A stretch of 62,723 nt of DNA from Solobacterium sp. (GCA_024693325.1 JAILLA010000028.1:1-62723), one strand, 5' to 3'; positions 26,512 to 36,558 are shown, counted from the first letter of the stretch. Notes: generated by a model from the letters alone, not told the origin. Numbers and translations: made by a program.

Positions 26512-28268
26512 AACCGGATAAACTGCAGAAACGGCTGCGGAAGATCGACCCCGGTATCCGGGTTTCGGAAGTCAACGGCTGTATCAGGCTGGAAGGTGAA
26601 GTGGATGACTGGCAGAAAGCCGTGAAAGCAGGACAGGCAGCTGTTGACCGGAAACGATACCTTGGTGTATTGAACGATATCAAGCTGAAAGGCTTTGAAC
26701 AGAAGACAGTCCTGCCGGAGATCCATGACCTTAAGTACGATGACCGTCAATGCGATGTACTGATCATCGGAGGCGGTATTACCGGCTGCGCTGCTGCCCG
26801 GGAACTGTCCCGATATCAGCTGGATATCCTCCTTGTCGAAAAGGGACCTGACATAGCTTCAGGGCAGTCCTCCAGAAACGGAGGCGTTCTGCATACCGGA
26901 GTCAATTTCTCAAAGGATTCCCAAAAACTGAAGTACTGTGTCCGCGGGAATACCATGTACCGCCGGCTCTCGGAGGACCTGCATGTACCGTATGAAAACA
27001 AGGGACAGATCACCTTTGCCAGAACAAAGTGGGAAATGGCTGCCCTGCGTTATGTACAGCATACAGCTTTGAAAAAAGGGGTCGTGCGTACAAAGATCAT
27101 GACGCGGGAGGAACTGCTGGAATATGAGCCTTCCGTTCCCAATTGGAGCATCGGAGGTCTTTATATGGGTACCGGCGGTATTACCTGCCCGCATAAGATG
27201 ACGATCGCCCTTGCGGAAAACGCGGCGGAAAACGGAGCGGAGATCGCGCTGAATACAGCAGTGCTGTCCATGAAGACGGAAAACGGGCTTATAACGGAAG
27301 TCGTGACCAATCGCGGGACGATCTATCCCAAAGCAGTCATCAATGTGGCAGGTGTCTATGCGGATGTGATCGCGGAGATGGCCGGAGACAGAACATTTAC
27401 GATCCATCCCCGGATCGGGACCGATCTGATCACAGATAAAAAGGCCGGATGGATGGCATCCTCCAGCCTTGGCAAAACACCGTTTACGCTGAGCCCGAAA
27501 CAGCTGGAAGAAATACCGGATGATCCTGTATCCAGGGTAAAAGCGATCCTGAAGAATATGCATTCCCACTCCAAGGGGATCGGACTGATCCATGCTGTGG
27601 ACGGGAATGTCCTGATCGGCCCGAACGCTGATGAGGTGCCGGACAGGGAAGATACTTCCACGGACCGGGAAACATCCGAACATGTGATCCGCGTCCAGCA
27701 GGAAGTACAGCCGGCGCTCAGGAGATCGGATATTATTGCCTATTTTACCGGTGTCAGAAGCCCGACATATGAAGAGGACTTTGTCGTCAGGAAAGGTATT
27801 TTTACAAAAAACATCTTCGAAGCTGCCGGTATCCAGTCACCCGGACTGACTGCCGCTCCGGCGATCGCGGCTGATCTTGCCATGTGGGTCAGGGAATATC
27901 TTGAAACGATCATGGACGTAAAAAAGGATCCGTCTTTCGATGCGAAGAGAAAATATAAGCCGGTGCTTTCCGAACTGACCTTTCAGGAAAGAGATGAACT
28001 GATCCGTGAACATCCGGATTACGGTGAGATCGTCTGCCGGTGCGAATGTATTTCCAAAGGTGAGATCCTGGATGCGCTGCGTTCCCCGGTACCGGTATAT
28101 ACTACGGATGCTGTCAAACGCAGGGTCAGATGCGGGATGGGAAGATGCCAGGGAGGCTTCTGCCTTCCCCGGATCATAGAGATCATCGCTGAAGAAACAG
28201 GGAAACAGCCTGAAGAGATCGTTAAATCTTCTTCCGGCAGCATTTACATATTTCAAAAAACAAAATGA
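26508..28268 (+). CDS. GlpA-like FAD dehydrogenase with BON-like N-terminus and [2Fe-2S] C-terminus
   Basis: This 586-residue enzyme has three parts. Residues 1-68 look like a BON-type domain (VNGCIRLEGEVDDWQKA). A DAO-fold flavoprotein follows (FAD site VLIIGGGITGCAAAREL near 82, then GQSSRNGGVLHTG), related to anaerobic glycerol-3-phosphate dehydrogenase. The C-terminus is a BFD-like [2Fe-2S] domain with CRCEC (from 510) and RCGMGRCQGGFC near 547. It should oxidise a phosphorylated polyol to a keto-phosphate and pass electrons through the Fe-S domain to the other two flavin/Cys proteins. The N-terminal fusion is unusual for GlpA. Last gene of the operon, followed by a terminator. Confidence 0.87.
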   Translation: MKPDKLQKRLRKIDPGIRVSEVNGCIRLEGEVDDWQKAVKAGQAAVDRKRYLGVLNDIKLKGFEQKTVLPEIHDLKYDDRQCDVLIIGGGITGCAAARELSRYQLDILLVEKGPDIASGQSSRNGGVLHTGVNFSKDSQKLKYCVRGNTMYRRLSEDLHVPYENKGQITFARTKWEMAALRYVQHTALKKGVVRTKIMTREELLEYEPSVPNWSIGGLYMGTGGITCPHKMTIALAENAAENGAEIALNTAVLSMKTENGLITEVVTNRGTIYPKAVINVAGVYADVIAEMAGDRTFTIHPRIGTDLITDKKAGWMASSSLGKTPFTLSPKQLEEIPDDPVSRVKAILKNMHSHSKGIGLIHAVDGNVLIGPNADEVPDREDTSTDRETSEHVIRVQQEVQPALRRSDIIAYFTGVRSPTYEEDFVVRKGIFTKNIFEAAGIQSPGLTAAPAIAADLAMWVREYLETIMDVKKDPSFDAKRKYKPVLSELTFQERDELIREHPDYGEIVCRCECISKGEILDALRSPVPVYTTDAVKRRVRCGMGRCQGGFCLPRIIEIIAEETGKQPEEIVKSSSGSIYIFQKTK

Positions 28269-28271
28269 ACA

Positions 28272-28325
28272 GGAACTCCCGCCTGTATCCTGCAGAATAT
28301 GCAGATGAAGCGGGAGTTTCTTTTT
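28272..28325 (+). terminator. Terminator of the aldolase-GlpA-like operon
   Basis: AACTCCCGC and GCGGGAGTT arms (28274-28282, 28310-28318, extended by two weaker pairs) followed by TTCTTTTT. Confidence 0.85.
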
Positions 28326-28437
28326 ATAATGTGAAAGGCAGGAAGGACGCTGAATATGAAAGATCATGTTTCTTTGTTTCTCCTGTCCGTAAACATCAGA
28401 TTATGTAATAAAATGGTAACAGTTAGCAGGAGTATCT

Positions 28438-30372
28438 ATGACACAGAAGCAGGGCGGACGTATTGCCGGATTTGACGGGCTCAGGGCGATCGCTATTATC
28501 GGTATAGTACTATATCACCTTTTTCCCGACCAGGTCCCGGGCGGTTTTCTGGGCGTTCCCCTGTTTTTTTCCATTATGGGTTATCTGCTTGTATACAGCT
28601 CATGGAATGAACTGAGGTACGGTGACTTCGATCTGCTTACTTATTATGCAAAGAAGATCAGGAGACTGTATCCGCCGCTGATCATGACCCTGCTGATGAC
28701 GGGACTGTTCATGATCCCGCTCTGGCCAAGGCTGACCAAGGGGACGCTTCCGGAACTGCAGTCTGTTTTGCTGGGCTATAACAACTGGTGGCAGATCTCC
28801 CAGAACAGCTCTTACTTTACCCGCATCATGAATGCTTCCCCGCTGACCCATCTCTGGTATCTTGCGCTGACGATGCAGTATTACCTGGTCTGGCCGGCAG
28901 TATTCCTGGTCGGTCTGCTTTTGAGAAACCTTACGGACAAAGAGGATATAGGCCTGCTTCTGATCGTTGCTGCGGTCGTATCCGCCGTTGAAATGGGAAT
29001 GCTGTATACGCCGGGAGAGGATCCTTCCAGAGTCTATTACGGTACGGACACAAGAGCGTTCTCCTTACTGCTCGGCATGGCACTGGCATTGTTCCCTGTC
29101 GACAGGATCGGCGTCCGGATGCGGAAGAACAGATATCCTGCCAAGGCTGTGTTCTTCGGCTGTCTGGTGATTACCGCGGTCCTGTATCTGTATGTGAACG
29201 GAACTTCTGCCTGGGTATACAGGGGCGTCATGTTTGCCGCAAACATCGTATTCATCGCCATGATGTTCTTTGCCATCGGCTGGCAGAAACATATCGGCAT
29301 CCCGCTGGACAATCCTTTGCTGAAATGGATCGGTTCCAGGAGCTACATGATCTATCTGCTCATGTTCCCGGTGATCTATTTCTTCAGCCAGTATTTCACG
29401 GATGCGGATACGCTTCTGATGAAGCTGGCCGCGCTGGCAGTGATCCTTGCATTATCTGAGATCCTCTGGCGCTTCGACCGCATGATCACCATGCGCTCAA
29501 GAGTCAGATCATCCAATAAAAAGAGGGCAGCTGCGATCTCCCTGCGCCGGAAGGTACAGTCTTTCCTGGTGATGTCGTTATTGATGGCTTCCACTGTATT
29601 GATCGCGATCGCCCAGACAGAGCGGTTTGAAGCTTCTCATAATACATCTGATATGGCATTGCTGGAAAAGGAACTTGCGGAAAACGCCGCACTGCTTGCT
29701 GAACAGCAGTCCGAAGCAGTAAAGACCCCGGAAACTGCTCTTCCCGAGGCGTCTTCGAAGCCGGTTGAAACAGAAGTGCCGGAAGAAACGCTTGAGCCGA
29801 CGCCTGAGGCGACCCCTACGCCTGAGCCGACCCAGACACCTGAGGAAACCGGTGTCATGCAGACAACAGAGTATACGGCGATCGGGGACTCCGTCATGCT
29901 CGGTGCATATGCGAACATGCGTCAGGAACTGCCGATGATCTGGGTCGACGCGGCACAGTCCAGACATACGAATGTCGGGGTGATCGTAGCAGACAGTCTG
30001 TACCAGTACGGACATCTCGGATCAACGATCATCATTCATCTGGGTACGAATTCCCGCTTTGACAAGGAGACCGGACAGCAGCTGATCGATTATCTCGGAC
30101 CGGAAAGAACGATCTACTGGATGACATGCAGAGGTCCTTCCCTTTACTACATCAATGACGTCAACGAAACGATCCGTCAGCTTGCCGAAGAAAACCAGAA
30201 CGTATCGGTACTGGACTGGCAGGGGTATTCCGCCGAACACTACGAGTGGTTCTACTCGGACGGCATCCACCTGAATCCCGATGGAAGAATAGCCTATACG
30301 CACTTCATCGCGGATCAGCTTGGTCTGCCGCTTCCGGCAGAAGAAGCACCGCAGGAAGAACCAACAGGATAA
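28438..30372 (+). CDS. OatA-like acyltransferase with extracellular SGNH domain
   Basis: This 644-residue protein has an acyltransferase-3 membrane domain of about ten helices (GLRAIAIIGIVLYHLFP with the catalytic-type His, then LFFSIMGYLLVY). A Pro/Glu/Thr-rich linker with TPEPTQTPEE-type repeats spans residues about 415-475. The SGNH domain follows: block I YTAIGDSVMLGA (Ser), block III HLGTNS and block V DGIHLNPDG (Asp/His). The layout matches OatA-type O-acetyltransferases that move acetyl groups across the membrane and transfer them to peptidoglycan or another envelope glycan. It is monocistronic, between two terminators, with AGCAGGAG upstream of ATG. Confidence 0.92.
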   Translation: MTQKQGGRIAGFDGLRAIAIIGIVLYHLFPDQVPGGFLGVPLFFSIMGYLLVYSSWNELRYGDFDLLTYYAKKIRRLYPPLIMTLLMTGLFMIPLWPRLTKGTLPELQSVLLGYNNWWQISQNSSYFTRIMNASPLTHLWYLALTMQYYLVWPAVFLVGLLLRNLTDKEDIGLLLIVAAVVSAVEMGMLYTPGEDPSRVYYGTDTRAFSLLLGMALALFPVDRIGVRMRKNRYPAKAVFFGCLVITAVLYLYVNGTSAWVYRGVMFAANIVFIAMMFFAIGWQKHIGIPLDNPLLKWIGSRSYMIYLLMFPVIYFFSQYFTDADTLLMKLAALAVILALSEILWRFDRMITMRSRVRSSNKKRAAAISLRRKVQSFLVMSLLMASTVLIAIAQTERFEASHNTSDMALLEKELAENAALLAEQQSEAVKTPETALPEASSKPVETEVPEETLEPTPEATPTPEPTQTPEETGVMQTTEYTAIGDSVMLGAYANMRQELPMIWVDAAQSRHTNVGVIVADSLYQYGHLGSTIIIHLGTNSRFDKETGQQLIDYLGPERTIYWMTCRGPSLYYINDVNETIRQLAEENQNVSVLDWQGYSAEHYEWFYSDGIHLNPDGRIAYTHFIADQLGLPLPAEEAPQEEPTG

Positions 30373-30382
30373 ACAAAAACAC

Positions 30383-30409
30383 GGCAGTTCTGAATCGATC
30401 GGAACTGCC
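30383..30409. terminator. Bidirectional terminator
   Basis: GGCAGTTC and GAACTGCC arms with partial inner pairing, flanked by A-rich sequence on the left and ATTTCAATTT on the right. It serves the two convergent genes. Confidence 0.8.
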
Positions 30410-30426
30410 ATTTCAATTTACAGGTA

Positions 30427-31689
30427 TCAGTCTTTTGGCCGGATGTTCAGTTTTGATAATGCCAGCAGGATGGACAGTTTTCCGTATTCCGGAGAGAGGC
30501 CGCCCTGCATGTACAGGGTATAGGGAGGGATGACAGGCGCATCAGCGCTCAGTTCGATCGTACTGCCCTGTGTGAAGGCTCCGCATGCCATGACTTCATC
30601 GAACGGATAGCCCGGCATCGGTGCCGGCATGACATGTACATAGGAATCGATCGGTGAAGACTCCTGGATGCCCTGTGTAAAGGCGACCAGGTTTTCTTCC
30701 GTGGACAGTTCAACTGTCTGTATGATATCTGTCCTGTATTCATCATACCTTGGAGATACGTTGGCAAATCCCAGCTGTTCCAGCATCCATGAAGCGAAGA
30801 CCGCAGTCTTCATTGCGCTTCTGACTGCGTTTGGTGCCATAAACAGTCCTTTGAAGAAGGAATTGTTCAGATTGAAGTTCGCACCCTGTTCCTTGCCGAT
30901 GCCGGGGGCGGTCAGACGTTCCGCAATGGTAAAGACCAGGTCTTTTCTTCCGGCAATATAACCGCCTGTGGAAGCGATGCCGCCTCCGAGGTTTTTCATG
31001 AGGGAACCGACTACTACATCTGCTCCGGCATGTCCGGGCTCTCTTTCTTCAACCAGCTCACCATAGCAGTTGTCGACCATGATGATGACATCCTTGTTGA
31101 CCTCCCTGATCTTCCTGATCAGGTGTTCGATCTTTGCGATGCACAGGCTTGCCCGGGAAGAATATCCTCTGGAACGCTGGATCTCGACCAGCCTGACATT
31201 GCCTTCCCTCAGCCTGCTGACGATCGCTTCTTCATCAAATTCGTTATTGACCAGGTCGATCTGTTCATATCGGACGCCATGGGCCTTGAGAGACTGTGAA
31301 GACTCTCCCGTCAGTCCGATCATTTCCTGCAGTGAATCGTAAGGTGTTCCGGTCAGGGAGATCATGGTATCTCCGTATTTCAGCAGTGCTGAGAATGTCA
31401 GAAACAATGCGTTGGTGCCGCTCATGATCTGCGGCCTGACCAGCGCGTCCTCACAGCCCAGTACATCCGCAAACATCTTTTCGAGTTTATCTCTGCCTGC
31501 GTCGTAATTGCCGTAGCCGTTGATGTCGCTGAAGTCGGAGTATGATACCCTGTTTTCTATAAATGCGGACAGGATCCTGTCAGAGTTGTACATGCATACC
31601 TGATCGATCCGTTTGTAGATATCTGCCAATACCTCGTCGGATTCCTCTGCCAGCTTCCATAAGTCCTGATTGATCTGATCTTTTATCAT
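30427..31689 (-). CDS. PLP-dependent methionine gamma-lyase-like family protein
   Basis: This 420-residue fold-type I PLP enzyme belongs to the family related to B. subtilis YnbB and older 'aluminum resistance' annotations. Visible features are RPQIMSGTNALFLTF (cofactor phosphate region), IMVDNCYGE (Asp and cofactor ring) and VGSLMKNLGGGIASTGGY, whose Lys should form the Schiff base. A C-S lyase activity is inferred from family naming only. The ATG at 31689 with CAGGAG upstream is preferred; the open frame continues 47 codons further upstream but without family similarity. Confidence 0.85.
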   Translation of the reverse strand: MIKDQINQDLWKLAEESDEVLADIYKRIDQVCMYNSDRILSAFIENRVSYSDFSDINGYGNYDAGRDKLEKMFADVLGCEDALVRPQIMSGTNALFLTFSALLKYGDTMISLTGTPYDSLQEMIGLTGESSQSLKAHGVRYEQIDLVNNEFDEEAIVSRLREGNVRLVEIQRSRGYSSRASLCIAKIEHLIRKIREVNKDVIIMVDNCYGELVEEREPGHAGADVVVGSLMKNLGGGIASTGGYIAGRKDLVFTIAERLTAPGIGKEQGANFNLNNSFFKGLFMAPNAVRSAMKTAVFASWMLEQLGFANVSPRYDEYRTDIIQTVELSTEENLVAFTQGIQESSPIDSYVHVMPAPMPGYPFDEVMACGAFTQGSTIELSADAPVIPPYTLYMQGGLSPEYGKLSILLALSKLNIRPKD

Positions 31690-31847
31690 AATGGTCGTCT
31701 CCTGTGGTGTATTATATCCCATTCCCGGCATTCCTGTATCAATACCTGACGGAACCGTTCTGAAAGAAAAGAAACAAGATGCCGGTCCGGTCATGATTTT
31801 CAGAGGTATGTAACGTTCCGGACGGTGCATCCATGCATATCGTCATG

Positions 31848-31853
31848 TATAAT
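31848..31853 (+). promoter_or_regulatory. -10 element of argGH
   Basis: A perfect TATAAT directly preceded by TG, 41 bases before argG. No good -35 box is seen and no clear Arg box could be recognised. Confidence 0.4.
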
Positions 31854-31894
31854 ACAAAACAGTCATGTTTCTGAATCGCAGAAGGAGAAATGTT

Positions 31895-33115
31895 ATGAAC
31901 CGTGAAGATATCAAAAAAGTAGTGCTGGCGTACAGCGGAGGCCTGGACACATCCGTGATCATTCCCTGGCTGAAGGAAAACTACAACAACTGTGAAGTCA
32001 TTGCCGTATCGGGCAATGTCGGACAGGGAGATGAACTGGACGGCCTGGAAGAGAAAGCACTGAAAACAGGCGCTTCCAAGCTGTATGTCCTCGATCTGAC
32101 AGAAGAGTATGTCAATGATTATATTATGCCGTGTCTGAAAGCAGGCGCCCAGTACGAGGGATATCTGCTCGGAACAAGCCATGCAAGACCTCTGATCGCC
32201 AAAGGACTCGTCGAGATCGCCCTGAAGGAAGGCGCTGACGCAGTATGCCATGGCTGTACCGGAAAAGGCAATGACCAGGTACGCTTTGAACTTGCGATCC
32301 GTCATTTCGCTCCGCAGATGCATATCATCGCTCCCTGGCGTGAATGGGATATCAGATCACGTGACGAAGAGATCGATTATGCGGAAGCACATGATGTTCC
32401 GCTCCGTATTTCAAGGGAGACAAACTATTCCAAGGACAAGAACCTGTGGCATCTGAGCCATGAAGGACTGGATCTGGAAAATCCTGCCAATGAACCGCAG
32501 TATGAGAAACCCGGTTTCCTGGAACTGTGCGTATCCCCGTATGATGCTCCGGATACACCGGAATGCATTTCACTGGAATTCAAACAGGGCGTTCCCTGTG
32601 CGCTGAACGGCGAGCAGATGAGCGCAAAGGAGATCGTCCTGAAGCTGAATGAGATCGGCGGAAGAAACGGCATCGGTCTTCTGGACCTCGTTGAGAACAG
32701 ACTGGTCGGCATGAAGAGCAGGGGCATCTACGAAACACCCGGCGGAACGATCCTTTATGAAGCGCATAAGTATCTGGAATCCATTACCCTGGACAAAATG
32801 ACTGCTCATAAAAAGGAAGAACTGGCTCTGACCTATGCGGAACTGGTCTATAACGGTCAGTGGTTTACTTCGCTGAAGGAAGCCCTGGATGCCTTTGTCA
32901 ACAAGACGCAGGAAACAGTCAACGGTACAGTGAAACTGAAGCTGTACAAGGGCAATATCATCAAAGCAGGTGTGACAAGTCCAGATTCCCTCTACAGTGA
33001 GGATCTTGCATCATTCGGTGAATCCGATTACGACCAGAAGGACAGTGAAGGATTCATCAAACTGTATGGTCTGCCGATCACCGTAAAGGCAGTACTGGAT
33101 CAGAAAAAGAAATAA
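31895..33115 (+). CDS. argG: Argininosuccinate synthase
   Basis: This 406-residue enzyme ligates citrulline and aspartate with ATP hydrolysis to AMP. The PP-loop [11 protein letters not shown] is at residues about 10-20. GNVGQGD, the [15 protein letters not shown] citrulline/aspartate site and [17 protein letters not shown] are all present. Start at 31895 with GAAGGAGAAATG upstream; an in-frame ATG ten codons earlier lacks a ribosome site. argH follows after 12 bases. No other arginine genes are in the window, so it may work on citrulline obtained elsewhere. Confidence 0.97.
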   Translation: MNREDIKKVVLAYSGGLDTSVIIPWLKENYNNCEVIAVSGNVGQGDELDGLEEKALKTGASKLYVLDLTEEYVNDYIMPCLKAGAQYEGYLLGTSHARPLIAKGLVEIALKEGADAVCHGCTGKGNDQVRFELAIRHFAPQMHIIAPWREWDIRSRDEEIDYAEAHDVPLRISRETNYSKDKNLWHLSHEGLDLENPANEPQYEKPGFLELCVSPYDAPDTPECISLEFKQGVPCALNGEQMSAKEIVLKLNEIGGRNGIGLLDLVENRLVGMKSRGIYETPGGTILYEAHKYLESITLDKMTAHKKEELALTYAELVYNGQWFTSLKEALDAFVNKTQETVNGTVKLKLYKGNIIKAGVTSPDSLYSEDLASFGESDYDQKDSEGFIKLYGLPITVKAVLDQKKK

Positions 33116-33127
33116 AAGGAGCTGATT

Positions 33128-34504
33128 ATGGCAAAGATGTGGGCAGGCAGAACAAAGGGAGAAACAGACCGGATCGCGGATGAATTCAACTCTTCGATCA
33201 GGATTGATTCAAGGATGTACCGGGAGGACATCACCGGTTCCATTGCCCATGCAAAGATGCTGAAACAGCAGGGGATCATCCCTGCTGAAGCAGCTGACCA
33301 TATCACTGCGGCACTGGAACAGATCCTGAATGACATTGCGGACGGTACGCTTGCGATCGACATGGAGAGTGAAGATATCCATATGTTTGTCGAACAGGTA
33401 CTGACGGAACGGATCGGTGAAGAGGGAAAGATGCTGCATACAGCGAGAAGCAGGAATGACCAGGTCGCCCTGGACACCCGTATGTACCTGCGGACACAGA
33501 CAGAAGAGATCCGTAATGAGATCGGCGAACTGATCAGGGTCCTGTGTGAAAAGGCGTCAGGATACAGGGAAACGATCCTGCCGGGCTATACGCATATGCA
33601 GAGAGCGCAGCCTATCGTGTTCGGGCATCATCTGCTGGCATACGGATGGATGCTGATGAGGGACAGGGAGCGTCTGGAGGATGCCGCAAAGAGAATGAAC
33701 CGTTCACCGATCGGCGCATGCGCACTGGCAGGAACGACATATCCTACAGACCGCATGTATGAAGCTGAACTGCTCGGATTTGATGACGCTGCATACAACA
33801 GTATGGACGCCGTTTCCGACCGTGACTTCTGTCTGGAACTGTTAAGCGCATTGTCGATCCACATGATGCATTTATCCCGCTTCTGTGAGGAACTGATCCT
33901 GTGGTCAAGCTGGGAATTTAAGTTCGTGGAACTGGATGACGCGTATACGACCGGTTCTTCGATCATGCCGCAGAAAAAGAATCCCGATATGGCTGAGCTT
34001 GTCAGAGGAAAGACAGGCCGTGTATACGGGGATCTCATGAGCTTATTGACAGTGATGAAGGGACTGCCCCTTGCCTACAACAAGGATATGCAGGAAGACA
34101 AGGAACCTGTCTTTGACGCAGTCGATACAGTGAAAATGTGCCTGTCCGTCATGACACCGATGATCCGCACCATGAAGGTCAACGAAGAAAACATGCGTGA
34201 AGCAGCGGGCAGGGGCTTTATCAACGCAACAGACCTGGCTGATTATCTGACCGGGAAGGGCATGCCGTTCCGGGATGCCTACAGGATCTGCGGCAGGATC
34301 ACCGCTTGGTGCATTCAGAATGACCAGATCCTGGAGACGCTGCCTCTGGATGTCTACCGGCAGTTCTCTGAACTGTTTGAAGAAGATCTTTATGAAGCCA
34401 TCGATCTGGCAAATATCGTCAGAAAACGCACCTCAACAGGAGGAACTTCTCCTGATTCCGTGGATCAGCAGATCGGGCTGATACTGGCAGAACTGAATCA
34501 ATAA
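33128..34504 (+). CDS. argH: Argininosuccinate lyase
   Basis: This 458-residue enzyme splits argininosuccinate into arginine and fumarate. It has the HTARSRNDQVALDTRM motif, the GYTHMQRAQPI segment with the catalytic His, and the superfamily signature GSSIMPQKKNPD with the catalytic Ser in a flexible loop. AAAGGAGCTGATT precedes the ATG. Co-transcribed with argG. Confidence 0.97.
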   Translation: MAKMWAGRTKGETDRIADEFNSSIRIDSRMYREDITGSIAHAKMLKQQGIIPAEAADHITAALEQILNDIADGTLAIDMESEDIHMFVEQVLTERIGEEGKMLHTARSRNDQVALDTRMYLRTQTEEIRNEIGELIRVLCEKASGYRETILPGYTHMQRAQPIVFGHHLLAYGWMLMRDRERLEDAAKRMNRSPIGACALAGTTYPTDRMYEAELLGFDDAAYNSMDAVSDRDFCLELLSALSIHMMHLSRFCEELILWSSWEFKFVELDDAYTTGSSIMPQKKNPDMAELVRGKTGRVYGDLMSLLTVMKGLPLAYNKDMQEDKEPVFDAVDTVKMCLSVMTPMIRTMKVNEENMREAAGRGFINATDLADYLTGKGMPFRDAYRICGRITAWCIQNDQILETLPLDVYRQFSELFEEDLYEAIDLANIVRKRTSTGGTSPDSVDQQIGLILAELNQ

Positions 34505-34568
34505 AACACAAAGTCCATCCTGACAGACTGTATGTTATATTTGGTCTGTACTGAAGGTGGACATTTTT

Positions 34569-35408
34569 ATGAAGGCAACATTTTTCGGAACAACTACATT
34601 ATTGTTTGATGACGGAACAGATCAGATCCTGTTTGACTGTCATTTTACACGTCCTTCCCTGCTGAAGTACCTGAGTGGTTCGGAAGGAACAAACAAAGAG
34701 ATTATGGATGAGCTTTTTGCAAAGCATCATATCGACAGACTGAAAGCGATCTTTGTTTCACATACCCACCATGACCATGTCATGGATGCGCCATATGCCG
34801 CGTTGAAGACCGGCGCGGTCATTTACGGTTCTTCTTCCGCGATGAATGTCGCAAAGGGTGGAAATGTACCGGAGTCACAGCAGGTCTGCTTCAAAGCAGG
34901 AGAAACGTATACTGTCGGACAGTACAGGATAAAAGTACTGGCTTCAAAGCATTCAAAGCCGACGGTCTTCAACAACGATCTCGGCGTGACGATCGATCAG
35001 CCGCTCGTACAGCCGGCAAAACTGCATGATTATAAGGAAGGCGGTTCCTATGACTTCTATGTGGAAACGGAAGGGAAAAAGTTCCTGATCCGTCCGAGTT
35101 TCAACTATATTGAAGGACAGCTGGACGGATATTCATGTGACGTGCTGTTCCTTGGTATTTCCGGATTGGGAAAGGCAGACCGTCAGACAGAGGAGATCTT
35201 CTTCCGTGAAACAGTGGAAAAGGTAAAGCCGGGACTGATCGTTCCGCTGCATTGGGACAACTTCTTTATACCGCTCGACAAACCTGTTGTAAGCATGCCG
35301 CATGTCATTGAAAAGACAGAAGAGTCATTCTTTAAATTAGCGAAGCGCTGTGAGGAGTATGGTGTAAACTGCATTCTGCAGATTCCCCGTACAAGCATTG
35401 AGATCTGA
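34569..35408 (+). CDS. Metallo-beta-lactamase-fold hydrolase
   Basis: This 279-residue cytoplasmic protein has the dinuclear metal motif SHTHHDHVMDAP near residue 65, a later His in LASKHSKP and a C-terminal HWDNFF. It resembles UlaG/YtnP-like or N-acyl-hydrolase MBL proteins. The substrate is not indicated. Start at 34569 with GAAGGTGG eight bases upstream, rather than the GTG within that ribosome site. Confidence 0.82.
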   Translation: MKATFFGTTTLLFDDGTDQILFDCHFTRPSLLKYLSGSEGTNKEIMDELFAKHHIDRLKAIFVSHTHHDHVMDAPYAALKTGAVIYGSSSAMNVAKGGNVPESQQVCFKAGETYTVGQYRIKVLASKHSKPTVFNNDLGVTIDQPLVQPAKLHDYKEGGSYDFYVETEGKKFLIRPSFNYIEGQLDGYSCDVLFLGISGLGKADRQTEEIFFRETVEKVKPGLIVPLHWDNFFIPLDKPVVSMPHVIEKTEESFFKLAKRCEEYGVNCILQIPRTSIEI

Positions 35409-35449
35409 AATGAATATTCCTGAATACAGGCAGACATAGGAGGAAAGAA

Positions 35450-36481
35450 ATGAAAAAACTGATAAGTTCCGCATTATGCGCAGGACTCGTTCTCACACTT
35501 GGCGCATGCGGTCAGAAGAAGCAGGAAGAAACACCTGCTGAATGGACAAGAGAAGGCTACTTCCAGGATGAGAATGAAAATATGCTTTCCGTCACCTGGA
35601 TGGAGGATATTGATGAACCCGGCTGGTATGTCGGATGTATGCTCGGTGAAGACCCGATAGAAGATTCCTGGGGCGGCACACTGCCGCAGGAAGGAAATGC
35701 CCTGAAGGGAACCCTGACATCTTCCGGCAGTAAAGAACCGCTGAATGTAACAGTCACGGAAGACGGTACAGACGGTCTGGCGCTGGCAGTTGACGGAGGT
35801 GATGTATATCACTTCACGAAGTTTGATATGCCTGAAGCGACCATCTTCATTACCATCAATACGGAAGGCTGGGGCAATATCGCATACGCGGAAGGAAAAG
35901 AGACACCTGAAGTGGATGAGGAATACCCGTACCAGTCGGCAGTCATCAACCTGGAAAAACCGGAAACATATACATTCCTTGCATGGCCGTCAGCCGGGAA
36001 TATTTTCGTGAAATGGACAAAAAACGGAAAGGACTTCTCGAACGAAGCACAGATCACGGTCGATCTGGATGAGACAGCTGATTACATCGCTGTGTTTGAA
36101 GAAGACCCTGACTGGCAGAATCCTGTCATGAACTTTGTTGGAAACTATGAGAGCGGCAGGGCACACGCCCTGGTGGAATGCTTCGGAAAAGAGGAGGCAT
36201 GGATCACCATTGAATGGGGCAGCAGTGTTTCCGAACTGGCACGCTGGGATATTAACGGCCGGCTCGATCCTGAAACAAAGACCATTGATTATTCCACCGC
36301 CACAAAGACGATCATCGTCTTTAATGAAAAAGGTGAGATCGTCAAGGATGAAACTGCCTACGAAAACGGGACGGGTTCGATCGTCTTCAATGATGACGGT
36401 ACATTTACCTGGCACGAAGATCAGTCGGAATACGATGAAGACATGGTATTTGAGTGGGTATCGGCACCGGAAGACAACTAA
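35450..36481 (+). CDS. Lipoprotein with InlB-like repeat
   Basis: This 343-residue exported lipoprotein has a signal peptide ending in LGAC (Cys20) followed by a charged linker. The middle section, TYTFLAWPSAGNIFVKWTKNGK to ADYIAVFEED, looks like a divergent InlB-type beta repeat. The remaining sequence is rich in Asp/Glu and beta strands. No enzymatic motif is visible, so an adhesion or ligand-binding role is a guess. GGAGGAAAG precedes the ATG; it ends at the bidirectional terminator shared with the LRR gene. Confidence 0.75.
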   Translation: MKKLISSALCAGLVLTLGACGQKKQEETPAEWTREGYFQDENENMLSVTWMEDIDEPGWYVGCMLGEDPIEDSWGGTLPQEGNALKGTLTSSGSKEPLNVTVTEDGTDGLALAVDGGDVYHFTKFDMPEATIFITINTEGWGNIAYAEGKETPEVDEEYPYQSAVINLEKPETYTFLAWPSAGNIFVKWTKNGKDFSNEAQITVDLDETADYIAVFEEDPDWQNPVMNFVGNYESGRAHALVECFGKEEAWITIEWGSSVSELARWDINGRLDPETKTIDYSTATKTIIVFNEKGEIVKDETAYENGTGSIVFNDDGTFTWHEDQSEYDEDMVFEWVSAPEDN

Positions 36482-36510
36482 GGATCAAAGAAGATCTCAT
36501 AAGAATATAA

Positions 36511-36550
36511 AAAATGACTGTTTCCTTTGATGAGTTGAAACAGTCATTTT
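36511..36550. terminator. Strong bidirectional terminator
   Basis: Fourteen-base perfect arms (36511-36524 and 36537-36550) beginning AAAATGACTG and ending CAGTCATTTT, giving a U-tract on both strands between convergent genes. Confidence 0.92.
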
Positions 36551-36558
36551 TATACTGA

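Noticed and set aside
29750..29850. Short repeated CCTGAG/CCGACGCC-like units as a DNA-level repeat element
   Set aside because: They encode the Pro/Glu/Thr-rich linker of the acyltransferase and stay in frame.
31895..34504. Arginine deiminase-type or full arginine biosynthesis cluster
   Set aside because: Only argG and argH are present; flanking genes belong to unrelated families.
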